A stretch of DNA of 64,000 nucleotides from Lophium mytilinum (Eukaryota; Ascomycota; Dothideomycetes; Mytilinidiales; Mytilinidiaceae): the NCBI GenBank assembly GCA_010093605.1, contig MU004197.1:558001-622000 (forward strand), written 5' to 3'. Numbering within the stretch: the first letter of the stretch is position 1; every line of letters begins with the position of its first letter. Position numbers and translations under genes: made by a program. Positions 9,544-18,862 of this stretch are shown piece by piece. Below the pieces are notes generated by a model. It saw only the letters and a list, made by a program, of their open reading frames with translations. It ran no database searches and was not told where the DNA came from.

Positions 9544-10608
9544 ATGTTTTCCACACCCCCTGTAGAGTAAGTGCCCCTCACATAATTATTGACTACAACA
9601 GATCACCTTAGGGAAAGGCTACTGTGGCCTTTGCATACCCCGAGGCGCTTTGGTTAGTACAATACACCCATACTAACCTTCGTTAGGATGTTCCCGAATC
9701 TTGACTTTCCGCAATTCGAATGCAGCCAATGCACAAAGAGTCACTTCGACTGCACCGACGACGACAAGAACAGGCTCATAGAGGCCCTCGGGGCTGCTGA
9801 TTCTCAGACTGTGCACACTATAGCCCGATCTATAATATCGAAGATTCTACGAGACATCTCCGACCGCGACAACTGCGACAAGATCGAAACATTGACGAGG
9901 ATCAAGAAGCTCACTAGTGAGACTGAAGCAGCCAACGTCCAAATTAATAACAGCGAGAGAGTCGTTGCAGGTCTCCAGCAAGAGATAGAGAAGTTGGAGC
10001 CGCTGCTTCGCCAACTTGAAGAGAAAGAGTCGAAGACCGAAGACCTCCAGCAACAGGTGGAATTAACCAATTGTGGCTTAGCTTCACCGGTCAACGAAGA
10101 GAATGCCAATGTAGAGCGCCAGGAACTCGATACCCCGAGGGAGGGCAATGTTCTAGCTCTGCTTGGCCAAATTCGGGAGCAACAGAAAGAAATTGCTGAC
10201 CTCAAGCAAGGGATCGACGACCGCAATTGGCGTATCTTCCAGCGCGAACAGAGCATAGAGCGTCTCTCTCAGGCAACGGGTGTTGATGCGTTGACCAATC
10301 AACTTGAAGCGAAAGACGATAAAATCGAGACCCTTATGCGCGAGATTGACGAAGGGAATTCTCGGCTCCTCGTCCGCGAAAAAGAGATCAACGATCTACA
10401 GAAACAGATCAACGAGAAGGACTGCGAAAAGGATAATCTTCAGCGACAGATCGGCGCGCGGAATTCTCAAATCCTGGGTCGGGACTATGTTATAAAGGAG
10501 CTCCACGAGAAGGTGGAGCAGATGAAGAGCCGCCTTGAGGCTACTGATGTTACAACCCCTGGGATGGACAGAAAGAGGGCTCGGACTGAGGCTTCGGCTC
10601 GAGATTGA
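9544..10608 (+). CDS. Long coiled-coil protein with N-terminal C-x2-C-x3-H module, tail lost (member A4)
   Basis: Two exons are proposed: 9544-9566 and 9687-10608, 314 residues. The first ATG has a CTCAACATG context. The intron has donor GTAAGT, branch point TACTAAC and acceptor TTAG, and joins in frame to a second ATG at 9688. The 58,347 gene has an intron at an equivalent place. CSQCTKSHFDC near the N-terminus is the family module. About 230 residues of coiled coil follow, with recurring IETLMREIDEGNSR-like blocks that suggest internal repetition. The protein ends in DRKRARTEASARD. In the paralogs at 2622 and 11,257 this basic KR-x-R-x-E linker leads into the zinc tail; here a stop follows 8 residues after it, so the tail seems to have been lost. 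Confidence 0.8.
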
Positions 10609-11256
10609 TATGGTAAGGGAAGAATGACGGGGTGGCCAGATGCACTGACCGCTAAATGAAACGGTATGTTTGTCATGCAGTTGGAATGTCAAACACCTGC
10701 CATGAGCTTCATAGATGACACAATATATGGAACATTGAAATAATCATGTATCTTCGATTAGCGGGATTAATCATAGCGCGGGCGGCTTCTGTGAACTTCA
10801 GAATTAGTGTAAAATAGGACGTAGACAATCTTATAATGGGAGCCAGACTTCCAAATTATTCGTTGTTCGCAGCAATGATCTTCCAGTAATGATGCAAATT
10901 CATAAGATTATGAGACCGATTATGAGTCCGTCTCAGCTACCAACTGTTATAGACAAGCTGTCGTCACGTGCTGTACACGTATACTGCTAGCGATCGTGCG
11001 GCAGCGTTGCTGCGAGGTCTCGAATACTTGGTGTAAACCGTGTGTATTTGTAGAAGTGAGTGTGGAGGATAGACCTCCACACGTTGTTTGTAACTAATTA
11101 TCTGCCCCTGCTTCCTGCCTTCATTGTCCGCCAGCCCGTGCATGCCTGACATTGAGAATCTCAATTGACCTACCACAGTCTTCATATGCTGCTTCTACAC
11201 TTAACACTCCTCACTTTTCTCGCCATGCAACCCCTTTTGGTATACGTCTTCATGCC
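10609..11256. other. Intergenic between convergent family genes
   Basis: About 650 bp between the 3' ends of members A4 (plus) and A5 (minus). No gene, repeat or RNA is supported. No recognisable remnant of a zinc tail follows A4. Confidence 0.4.
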
Positions 11257-12213
11257 TTAGCTTTGCCTATCTCCATCGCCCCTCTTCCCCTGTCCCTCTT
11301 TGAATTGGTATCCCGTCTTATCCTCACCATGGAACTGGGTGCAATGTGCCCTCTTGCATCCCTTCCCGTGGCCCCAGCGCACATGCTCCTCAAACGGCCT
11401 ACAGGTTTGATAAAGGCACTCTGTCTTTGCCGTCTGGCAGTTCTGGCAATTTGATCCACCATCGCAGTCCAGCTTCGACCGAAAGCAGTGGCAGCAGCAG
11501 AGTTTACGGACGGGGGCTTCAAGCCGGGCACGCTTGTATTCTCGTAAACTCTCTAACTCTGTGTAGACCTGGCTCATACTGGCCTTCTCTTGTGTCATTG
11601 TCTTGAGTTCCTCCTCAGTGGCTTGGTTGCTCTCGTGTAGCTGATCGTATCGGCGCTTGAGCTGACGGTGATCCGTCATCCACTTCCTAACGTCGTCCGC
11701 GGTAGAGTCGTACTTGGCCTTCGACTGCTTGCGCTGCTGCTCGCACTGCTCCCGAAGGTCCTCGTTTGCAGTCTTAAGCTCTTGAATCGTCTTGTGGCGA
11801 TTGCGTAGCTGAGTTGTGTGTTTGGCTTCAACCCTCTCGGCCTCGTCTTCGAGCTCTTGGATACGGTCGTAGTACTTGCGAAGCTCGTCGTCGTGATTGG
11901 CATACTGGTGCTTGAGCTGTAGAATTTCCTGTTCCTTGGCTTCAAGTTGACGAATGTGTGATCGTTCGATTTGCTGGCGATCCTCCATAATTGCGGTACC
12001 ATTTGCCAAGTTTTGAACTCGAGCCGCCGTCTTCTCGCAGACATGGTGTTGACGGATATCCTGCAAGAGTACCACTATCTCCAGCTTCTTACGAACGTCA
12101 GGTGTTTCGATGATGGCGTCGATGAGGTTTTGATGCTCGGAGTCTCCCACGTCCCAGTGCTTTCCCTGGCATACTGGGCAGTCGGTTTTCGAGAAGTTCG
12201 GTTCAAGCGACAT
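11257..12213 (-). CDS. Coiled-coil protein with complete N-terminal and zinc-tail modules (member A5)
   Basis: An intron-less 318-residue protein starting in the context ACCAACATG. CPVCQGKHW at residues 12-20 is the family module. A short helix with KLEIVVLLQDI (about 43-53) aligns with KRLDISAILFDI of the 2622 protein. A coiled coil spans about 75-245. The basic linker KRARLEAPVRKL is followed by C-x2-C-x6-C-D-G-x3-C-x2-C-x6-C-x4-C, then x14-C-x4-C-x3-H and a G-Y-x-F end. A basic, Gly-rich C-terminal extension (KEGQGKRGDGDRQS) is unique to this copy. It is the closest paralog of the gene at 2622; the two keep identical spacing in the second half of the tail. Function unknown; Zn2Cys6-like nucleic acid binding is inference. 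Confidence 0.85.
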   Translation of the reverse strand: MSLEPNFSKTDCPVCQGKHWDVGDSEHQNLIDAIIETPDVRKKLEIVVLLQDIRQHHVCEKTAARVQNLANGTAIMEDRQQIERSHIRQLEAKEQEILQLKHQYANHDDELRKYYDRIQELEDEAERVEAKHTTQLRNRHKTIQELKTANEDLREQCEQQRKQSKAKYDSTADDVRKWMTDHRQLKRRYDQLHESNQATEEELKTMTQEKASMSQVYTELESLREYKRARLEAPVRKLCCCHCFRSKLDCDGGSNCQNCQTAKTECLYQTCRPFEEHVRWGHGKGCKRAHCTQFHGEDKTGYQFKEGQGKRGDGDRQS

Positions 12214-12820
12214 GTTGGTGTAGATATGGCTCCTTTGATAGCAAGGAGGAGCTTGAAGTGGCGGGGATTGCTCAAGAGAAGGTTGTGACGAGCCTGTGGA
12301 AGCTCAGGCTGCGTGTGCTAGCCTTTAGCTACTGAGTGTAAAAAATTTGCCGCTGACCTAATCTGTTCTATTCACCAACGTTTCGTGGAGTGGCAAGGTT
12401 TTCTAGGTCAGGGCGCAATTATACCGCTCTTACAACGCGACCTGTCCTCTACAATACCATCCCCAATCAGATCAACAATACAGTACCAGACCACAGATTT
12501 GGGCACGCGAAATTGTCACTGCTTGGCTCACAGATTGCTCCCCGGAGACCACTGTGAGGGGTAGCCTGGCTACTAGGCAGACAGTCATTCAAGACACAGT
12601 CCAATCTGCACTGTTTGGAACTCGGCTTCCTGTTGAATCTTCGACGTTCCGTGGGGTAACCCCAAGCAGTGGCAAACCAAACGCCAAACTCAGATACCTT
12701 CATCTCAATCTCCACTGTAAGCGCTTCTCGAGTACACAATGCCCTTTTCTCCGCTTCCGAATTCTTGCTTTTGTTTCAACGAACTCAGTTTCACGTCTTA
12801 TTCACTGACAACCTGCCAGT
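12214..12820. other. Divergent intergenic region with a repeat fragment
   Basis: Separates the divergent members A5 (minus) and B2 (plus). A reverse-oriented fragment of the dispersed repeat lies near 12,528-12,600. Nothing else is supported. Confidence 0.4.
12528..12600 (-). repeat. Fragment of dispersed repeat
   Basis: On the minus strand it reads TAGCCAGGCTACCCCTCACAG then TGGT, matching the core of the repeat family found at 1-430 and 17,018-17,354. CACTGCTTGG at about 12,526-12,535 also matches the start of the 17,018 element. Confidence 0.45.
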
Positions 12821-13489
12821 ATGGCTGACAACCTTGGAGACCCCTCGAACGCGGTTTCGATGCTGCTAAAGAGGATCGAAGAGCTTGAAATCGAGACGGC
12901 CAAGCTGAAGCGCGAGAAGGCCAGTGCCAACGCCGCGCACGAACTTATCGACGATCAGTTGGACAATCTGTACGGCGAGCAATTGGAACACAAGCGAGTG
13001 TGGGAAAAAGATACCGCCGAGAAAGAATGCCAAATTGAGGAATTGAAGGATATCATAGAGGGGGTGAAGGACGAACGGAACGACTACAGGTTCGAGGTGG
13101 AGGAGCTGACCGATGAGAACTACGTGCTGCGAAAAGATCGAGATAAACTACAGGCCGCGTTGGAAGGCAAAGATGAAGAAATCGCAGTTTTGAAGGCTCG
13201 GTTTGCCAGCAAAGATGCAACTATCGACCGGCTCGTGAAAGAAAACGCCCGACTCCAGGAGGTTGAGGATACAGACATCATGGAAGATATTATGGAGAGC
13301 ACAATTCGGAAAAGCAACTCCCAGCGAACCAACCTTCTGCCCAAGAGCCGTGACCTCCAACCCGAACTGGTCCTTTCTTTGGCAGCTCCGAAGGCGCCCA
13401 TGGCTCTTCGTCAGGACGCGCAATCCTTCAACGACACCAAGCTCCCTATCCGACACAACAAGAGAAAGCGCCCCAATCCTACGACTTGA
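12821..13489 (+). CDS. Coiled-coil protein, zinc tail broken off (member B2)
   Basis: A 222-residue open frame. Residues about 12-150 are a coiled coil. IMESTIRK (about 156-163) matches IMENTIRR of the 5821 gene, so the two form a B subgroup that lacks the N-terminal C-x2-C-x3-H module. The frame ends in HNKRKRPNPTT and a TGA at 13,487-13,489. In the 5821 protein the equivalent basic stretch leads into a Zn2Cys6 cluster. Here the DNA after the stop (to about 13,583) still carries the coding pattern of such a cluster, but spread over different frames: CDGGQP in one and SACKQSGNEKDCKYV in another. The stop and frameshifts indicate a recently lost tail, or sequencing error, or unrecognised splicing. 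The truncated coil may still be made. Confidence 0.65.
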   Translation: MADNLGDPSNAVSMLLKRIEELEIETAKLKREKASANAAHELIDDQLDNLYGEQLEHKRVWEKDTAEKECQIEELKDIIEGVKDERNDYRFEVEELTDENYVLRKDRDKLQAALEGKDEEIAVLKARFASKDATIDRLVKENARLQEVEDTDIMEDIMESTIRKSNSQRTNLLPKSRDLQPELVLSLAAPKAPMALRQDAQSFNDTKLPIRHNKRKRPNPTT

Positions 13490-13583
13490 GCTGCCTGTCT
13501 TGAAACAGGACTGTCTGCGATGGAGGCCAACCAGCAGTGCCTGCAAACAGTCTGGCAATGAGAAGGATTGCAAGTATGTCTAA
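13490..13583 (+). pseudogene. Degraded Zn2Cys6 tail of member B2
   Basis: Downstream of the TGA at 13,487 the three frames together hold the cysteine pattern expected by comparison with 5821-6438: ACLET directly after the stop, then VCDGGQP in another frame, then SACKQSGNEKDCKYV, which ends at a TAA near 13,581-13,583. This implies one stop (TGA where a cysteine codon would fit) and at least two frame changes within 90 bp. No GT-AG intron explains them. Confidence 0.55.
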
Positions 13584-13907
13584 GCTAAACGGCAAAGATG
13601 ATGATGATTTGGCGATTATGCTTGTTTGAAGTTGCGGAACAACGGTGCAGGGATTGGCGGATCTTAAATCCGAAGGCGAACTCGACAATCGGGCGGTGGA
13701 CTCTGGGTTGATATTGGGGATGACCGTTGTGGGGAGCTGTCTGAGTTGATACGGAAGATTTTGCGGGGGGTGAATAGATGGGATCTTGAGCGGGGAGTGG
13801 GACCTAGCATGGATGTGGCGTCTTACAGAAGAGAGATGTTTGGTTAGGAAGAGTACTTTGGTATCATTTTACGTACCCAAGTCTATATCGTGCTGGATAC
13901 TTCATCC
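13584..13907. other. Intergenic
   Basis: About 320 bp between the broken tail of member B2 and the 3' end of the beta-lactamase-like gene. I see no feature in it. Confidence 0.4.
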
Positions 13908-15330
13908 TTAATCCTCGAAAATGACCTCCTGCACTGCCTCCCACAACGAGAGTACATAAGGATCTCCAAATGGGAGAATCTGAGTCATGCACACAGCCGC
14001 AACGCCCTTCTCTCGGTCCAGAGCCCAGAAGCAGTTGCTGAGCCCTGCTGCAGCTCCTCTAGGGAATCCATCCTTCTCGCACGAAGCTGCATTTGTAGCC
14101 TTTGGATTGGCCTGTAGTTGAAAGTTGAGCCCCCATCCGAAATAACCCTCCACCGGCACTGTCTTTGAGGCTGGAGGGACCATAAGGTCAGGTCGGGAAA
14201 CTTCATTAGCAAATTCAACGTGCTTTGCCATGTAGTCTGGGATCTGATTCTGGAACATCTGGTCGATGGTCTCCCGTAGCAGGACTCGTTGCTGGGTGTG
14301 AGGCGATACGCCGTTGTTGAGGATCATACTTAGTACTCGAGTGTAGTCGGCAGCTGTGCTTAGAAGACCGGCTTGTGGATGTCAGCTTTATACTTAGGAA
14401 GGCCGATCGGATCGGCGATGATCCAAAGCATTACTACTAACCCCCGGCAGATTGAAATGCGTCTTCCATCTCTGCGCGAGCTGGTCCATAGAAATGTGCT
14501 CGCGCGGCTAGATCCTTTCCTCTTTGATGGAAGATTGCCATTTTAGACCGCGTCTCTTGAGAAGGCACAAAGCTCGTGCTGGCCATTCCAAGAGGCTGGA
14601 ATATATTGGTCTTCGTAAACTCCTCTAGGCTTGTGCCTGAACGTCGTTCAATGAATATACCAACCCAGTCAATTCCAACCTGCAGCAATTTATCAGCATG
14701 GGACCGAACGTTAGACCGAGTACGGGGATATATACAGAGTACTGATGACTAGTTCCTGGCTCGTAAATCAGCGGCTGCTGAACCCCTTCTATTTTCCCTT
14801 GAAACTCGTCCTTGGTCGCATCTTTGCCGAAGTGGTGGGTCCAAAGATCTTCGTTGGTATAGAACGAATACGAAAATCCTGCAGTCTGGAGTGAACCGAA
14901 TCATCAGCTTCATATCTCTGAGTTCTCTACAGGGGTCTGCAAATCAGCCACTAACATGCGTCATCAACATCCGCAGCGTAATCCGATTCGCTTTCGGCCT
15001 TAGCTTCCCATGCTCCAAGATCTGAATATCCTTCAGCTCCGGCACGACTTCTTCTAACAGGTCTGCCGAATCCAAATCTGCTTTTCTTTGTTCCACTAGT
15101 TGCATCAGCGCAATAGCCGAGATCAATTTCGTGCATGAGGCTATCCAGAATACCGCGTCCGTTGTCATTGGCTCCTCAACACCTAGCCCGCGGATGCCCG
15201 ACGCGTTGGAGTATTTGGTGTGTCCAAGCCGGTCCACCACCTGGACGACGAGCCCGGGTACATGTTGAGGGTCTGAGGTGGCATTTTGGACCAAAGAGCT
15301 CAGACGGCTGGCGGTTGATGATGAAGACAT
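13908..15330 (-). CDS. Class C beta-lactamase/esterase-like serine hydrolase
   Basis: Four exons: 14,952-15,330, 14,736-14,878, 14,442-14,679 and 13,908-14,371, giving about 407 residues, usual for the fungal EstB/transesterase branch of the beta-lactamase family. The catalytic S-x-x-K is S65-C-T-K68. A tyrosine in QYSVGIDWVG (about 173) occupies the Y-x-N/Y-S-x position, followed by the IERRSGTSLEEF segment typical of the fungal branch. The C-terminus has GYFGWGLNF and GAAAGLSNCFWALDREKG, matching the family's last conserved blocks. Three introns are GT-AG; the first exon-exon junction gives VR where relatives have TSG, so a GC donor three bases away is possible. No signal peptide is seen, so it is probably cytosolic. 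Substrate unknown; some relatives act in polyketide or statin biosynthesis, but no such cluster is present here. Confidence 0.85.
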
Positions 15331-15704
15331 TTGTTCAGCTTTGACGTTAGGGATTGAGCATTTATTGCTGCCGGGAAACTACCCAGAGTAAATTGGAAGC
15401 AGCTTTATGAAAAGTGATATCGGCGGCGCAAACAATTGATCGGAGCTAGAACTATCTGCGAGGTGCTCGCTTGCCCAAACTTTTTGGAGCGAGCGGGGTT
15501 CTTTCGCGCTAGCGAGACCACCACAACCGTCGCGGATCAAACTCCCGATGTGCGGTGTTTCGGTGCAACCTTCGTGATAGAGCAGCTCATGTACCTCCTC
15601 GCTATTGATATCCAGTTCGACTTCAAGCTAAGAATCATGTTTCTCGTATCTATATCTTCGATATCATCCTTCCCTCTCTACCCGCATTTTGAGAAATATA
15701 TACA
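15331..15704. other. Divergent intergenic region
   Basis: Between the divergent beta-lactamase-like gene and the amidase pseudogene. No feature recognised. Confidence 0.4.
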
Positions 15705-16852
15705 ATGACTATGACGTCTTCTGCGTGGGAAGCACAAGCATCGATATGCTGCACGATCCTTAAGAACTCTATCCCAACAGTATTTGAGCCTTCAACCGAG
15801 GAGCTACCGCCAAATGATCGTCTCAGTGTGCTAGATGTACCAGCTGAGAGCGGAAGGCTGTCGTCTAGAGAAATATAGATTACTGAGTGCGACGCAACGC
15901 ATCTCGTGGCTGAGATAGCTGCTGGCAGTTGGACCGCCGAAGAAGTCACGACAGCATATCTGAAAATGGCGACTATAGGCCAACAGCTGGTAGATTCGTC
16001 CCTAATGTAATGAACATGATCATAGTCTAACACATCCTTTAGTTGAACTTTGCAACGGAGTTCCTAGCGGATGAAGCTTTAGAATGCGCAAAATCGCTAG
16101 ATGAGTATTACAAGAACACGGGAAAGATTAAAGGGCCGCTGCATGGGGTGCCGATATCTGTCAAAGTATGTTCTCCCTAAATTCGCGGATTCAAAGCTCC
16201 CAATTCACCTGGTGGATAGCTGGTTTGTTATCTGTACAGATATTCATAACAGCTAACGATTGCCCATTAGGAGCACGTTGGTATCGGAGGCAAAATTTGT
16301 AATACTGGTTACGTCTCATGGATATCGAACATCGCTGTAGAAGATGCATTGACCATACAACTGCTTAGAAAGTCGGGCGCGGTCATTCTTCTACGTACGA
16401 ATGAACCTCAATCGTTGATGGTAAGTAGTCACTCGCATTATTGATATAACATCCGTGGTAACGAACTTTAACAGCATGGCGATACAAACAACAACATCAC
16501 TGGAATTACCTTGAACCCAACAAATCGGACTCTAAGTGCCGGAGGATCTTCAGGAGGCGAAGGCTCATGCATAGCCTTCAAAGGCTCAGCGATTGGGGTT
16601 GGTACCGACATCGGTGGCTCCATTCGCATCCCATCTTCGTTTAACGGCGTGTACGGCTTCCGTCCTACAGCGTTGAGGTTGCCTTATAAAGGTGTCCACA
16701 CCGTCGCTGGAGGCCAGGAGGCCTTGAGGTCAGTAATCGGACCATTATCGCGCAGCGTTGACGACTTGGAGTTATTTATGAGAAGCGTTTTGCAGCATGA
16801 GCCTTGGGATATCGAGGTCGGCCTTGCTCCTCTTTTGTTTTGTGTTCTTTAG
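15705..16852 (+). pseudogene. Amidase-signature family pseudogene
   Basis: Exons separated by short GT-AG introns read as a fungal amidase of the acetamidase (amdS) type. The first segment starts with MTMTSSAWEAQ. Then come LNFATEFLADEALECAKSLD and GPLHGVPISVK (catalytic Lys), an exon with EHVGIGGKICNTGY, and a last exon with SAGGSSGGEGS and GTDIGGSIRIPS (cis-Ser and nucleophile Ser). All three catalytic residues are present. However, the first exon has an in-frame TAG at 15,876-15,878 where relatives have Glu before ITE. The frame ends after about 350 residues instead of about 540, and the missing C-terminal third is not found before a MITE-like element starts at 17,018. A host gene broken by nonsense and 3' truncation. 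Confidence 0.8.
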
Positions 16853-17017
16853 ATACCTTAGATTTGGATTAGGAGACGCGTTTGATAGAGCGCCTGGTAC
16901 TCTCGCTCTTGCGGAGCGGGATACCCAAACCAATGGCAAGGCGTCGGAGTACAATATGACGAGATTCTCTGGGTGCTTTTTCTGAGATGCGTGGCCATTG
17001 ATGATCTACAGTGACAG

Positions 17018-17354
17018 GCCATAAGTCTGGGCACACCGGTTCACCACTGCTTGGTGCACCCCTATATACTTCGAAGATCCGAAGGCGATGTCAAGTTCCA
17101 AGACGTGCAGATTAGAGTGTCTTCTGACTAAGTATCTCCTTTACAGTCAGGCTTACCCCTACAGCAGTATTGCGTTGACAGGACTAAAGCTTCTTTAGCT
17201 AAACATGCGACATTAGATATGATATTAACGCAATAATGATAAGACTACCTCTTGACACGGTGGTCGCCGACTAGTGGGGCTGCCCCTTACAGTAGTGTCA
17301 AGTGCGCAACGTTGAAGCTAAGCAGTGCTAAATCTGTGTGCCCAGACTTATGGC
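17018..17354. mobile_element. MITE-like element with perfect 19-bp inverted ends
   Basis: The left end GCCATAAGTCTGGGCACAC (17,018-17,036) is the exact reverse complement of the right end (17,336-17,354). The 337-bp interior is non-coding and contains two related copies of the repeat core (about 17,145-17,200 and 17,270-17,325), as if an internal segment had been duplicated. No clear target duplication is visible. It lies just after the truncated amidase gene and may mark the deletion breakpoint. The interior is shared with diverged copies at 721-960 and 47,210-47,466. No transposase is seen in the window, so it would depend on an element elsewhere. Confidence 0.7.
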
Positions 17355-18862
17355 TTAGTAGTGTACAGACGAGGATCTGGCCCAACTAGGGATTCAAGTA
17401 AGGCTCGCCGTGCGGTGTGTTATCGCTAGATGTGATTCTAGACTAGATGGCAGCAAGGCTATTTCTTCAACTGGATCTTGGCATCTGGTTGAACAAGCGG
17501 CAGCGGGTATGTGCGCGTGCATGCCACGTGGGTGAAGCAATCAGAGAAACATCCCCGAGGTGAGGTGAAACGCACTCGAGATCCCAACCTCAGCGCTTAC
17601 TAGTAAGGACCTGTCCTGAATAAGGGCTTAAATAGTAAATAATTTTGGCAGGTCTCCAATCAATGTATTCAGCAGCTTCCGCTCGGTCGCCGCCCTGGGG
17701 GTGTACGCCATACGTTGCCTGTCGCCGAGGGTTCGATTCCCGGAGTAGTCAGAGACGGACAAAATGTATTTGCACTTGATAAAAGGCTGCATGGGTTTCG
17801 TAGTGGAGGCGGCCCGATCCTGAAGTGATTCAATGGGGTCCGCTACGACAGTCAGGTTGGGGGCTGTCTGAGAGGTAAGTTTTTTTTCTTCCTTTTTACT
17901 TGGTTTCCAAGCCCTCCTAGAAAGCGAAAGGCGACAAATCTAAGGCCTTTGACTCTTTTTTAACGAAGTATAAGCAGTGGCGTGGCTAATAAATGTAGCT
18001 CCTTTGTACGCGTAGTATAATGTCTCTAGGACGTAAGAGTTAGAGTAAGGGAGTTGGTTAGAACATATCTTTTGTATAATGGACGATGTTAGTGTAGTGT
18101 ATAAAAGGGCGAGATTCTAGACTTTGTACAGCATTGGAGTAGGTGTCCAGGCCATTCGTCTGAAGTTGCACGGCTCAACGTTCCTCCACCCCGCCTGAGT
18201 CAGCTTCGAAAACGGAGTTCACTCCAGGCGTTTTATACTCCAATCCACCGCCTCGCACGCCCCATCCGACGGCACACTCCTCAACGAATTGTCCTGAGCT
18301 AGACCCGATGCACTCGTCCGCACCTCAACCAAACGTCCGCGTATCTGCTCTGCTCTGAGCCAGCCTCGGCCGCGCGTGCCAATGAGCATCCCCTCACCGC
18401 CCACGCAAGGGTGAGAGGACCCTGAGTTCAGCCCTAAACGTGTCACCACCAACGGGCTTGCATGTGACGGGAATGTCGCAATCAGCGAGCAAAGGCGAGG
18501 AATCTGAAAGAGCCGAGTTTGATTTTGAGGCAATTGACGGTGCCGCTCGTGAAAGCCCTCGATCTGCTCGGACGGCCGCAGTCAATGCCCTCGGCGAGGA
18601 CCTCCACACCGCCTGGACCCCGACCCCCGTTGCGGGAAGAAGCCGCTACCCTACCGCGTGCCGTAGAAAGTGGCTCCCATGGATCAGCCCTTGGCAAGCA
18701 CAATCAACCTCCTAGCAAAATGCGCTTACCGTCTGGCCCGCTGGGCACGCACCCCTTGTTAGCCCCAGGAGCAGAAAACTCGACATTTGTTCGAGTCTTC
18801 TGTCCTCTCCAGCTCTCTCCTCCCTCAATTCCCTCCAGTCTGCCCTGATCTCCTTCGCCAGC
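17355..18862. other. Intergenic, upstream of desaturase
   Basis: About 1.5 kb without a supportable gene. A sequence at 17,725-17,760 resembles a tRNA T-arm but fails as a tRNA. The CT-rich stretch at 18,800-18,860 is probably the desaturase leader. Confidence 0.4.

Noticed and set aside
17725-17760. tRNA-like T-arm (GGTTCGATTCCC)
   Set aside because: Only three of five stem pairs form and no matching 5' acceptor strand or anticodon arm is found in the preceding 75 bases.
18440-18715. Open frame as first exon of the desaturase
   Set aside because: No good donor at its end in a compatible phase and the product does not resemble known desaturase N-termini.
13908-18862. Secondary-metabolite cluster (beta-lactamase-like, amidase, desaturase, P450)
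   Set aside because: No polyketide synthase, NRPS or transporter is present, the amidase is a pseudogene and the P450-like gene is 37 kb away among housekeeping genes.
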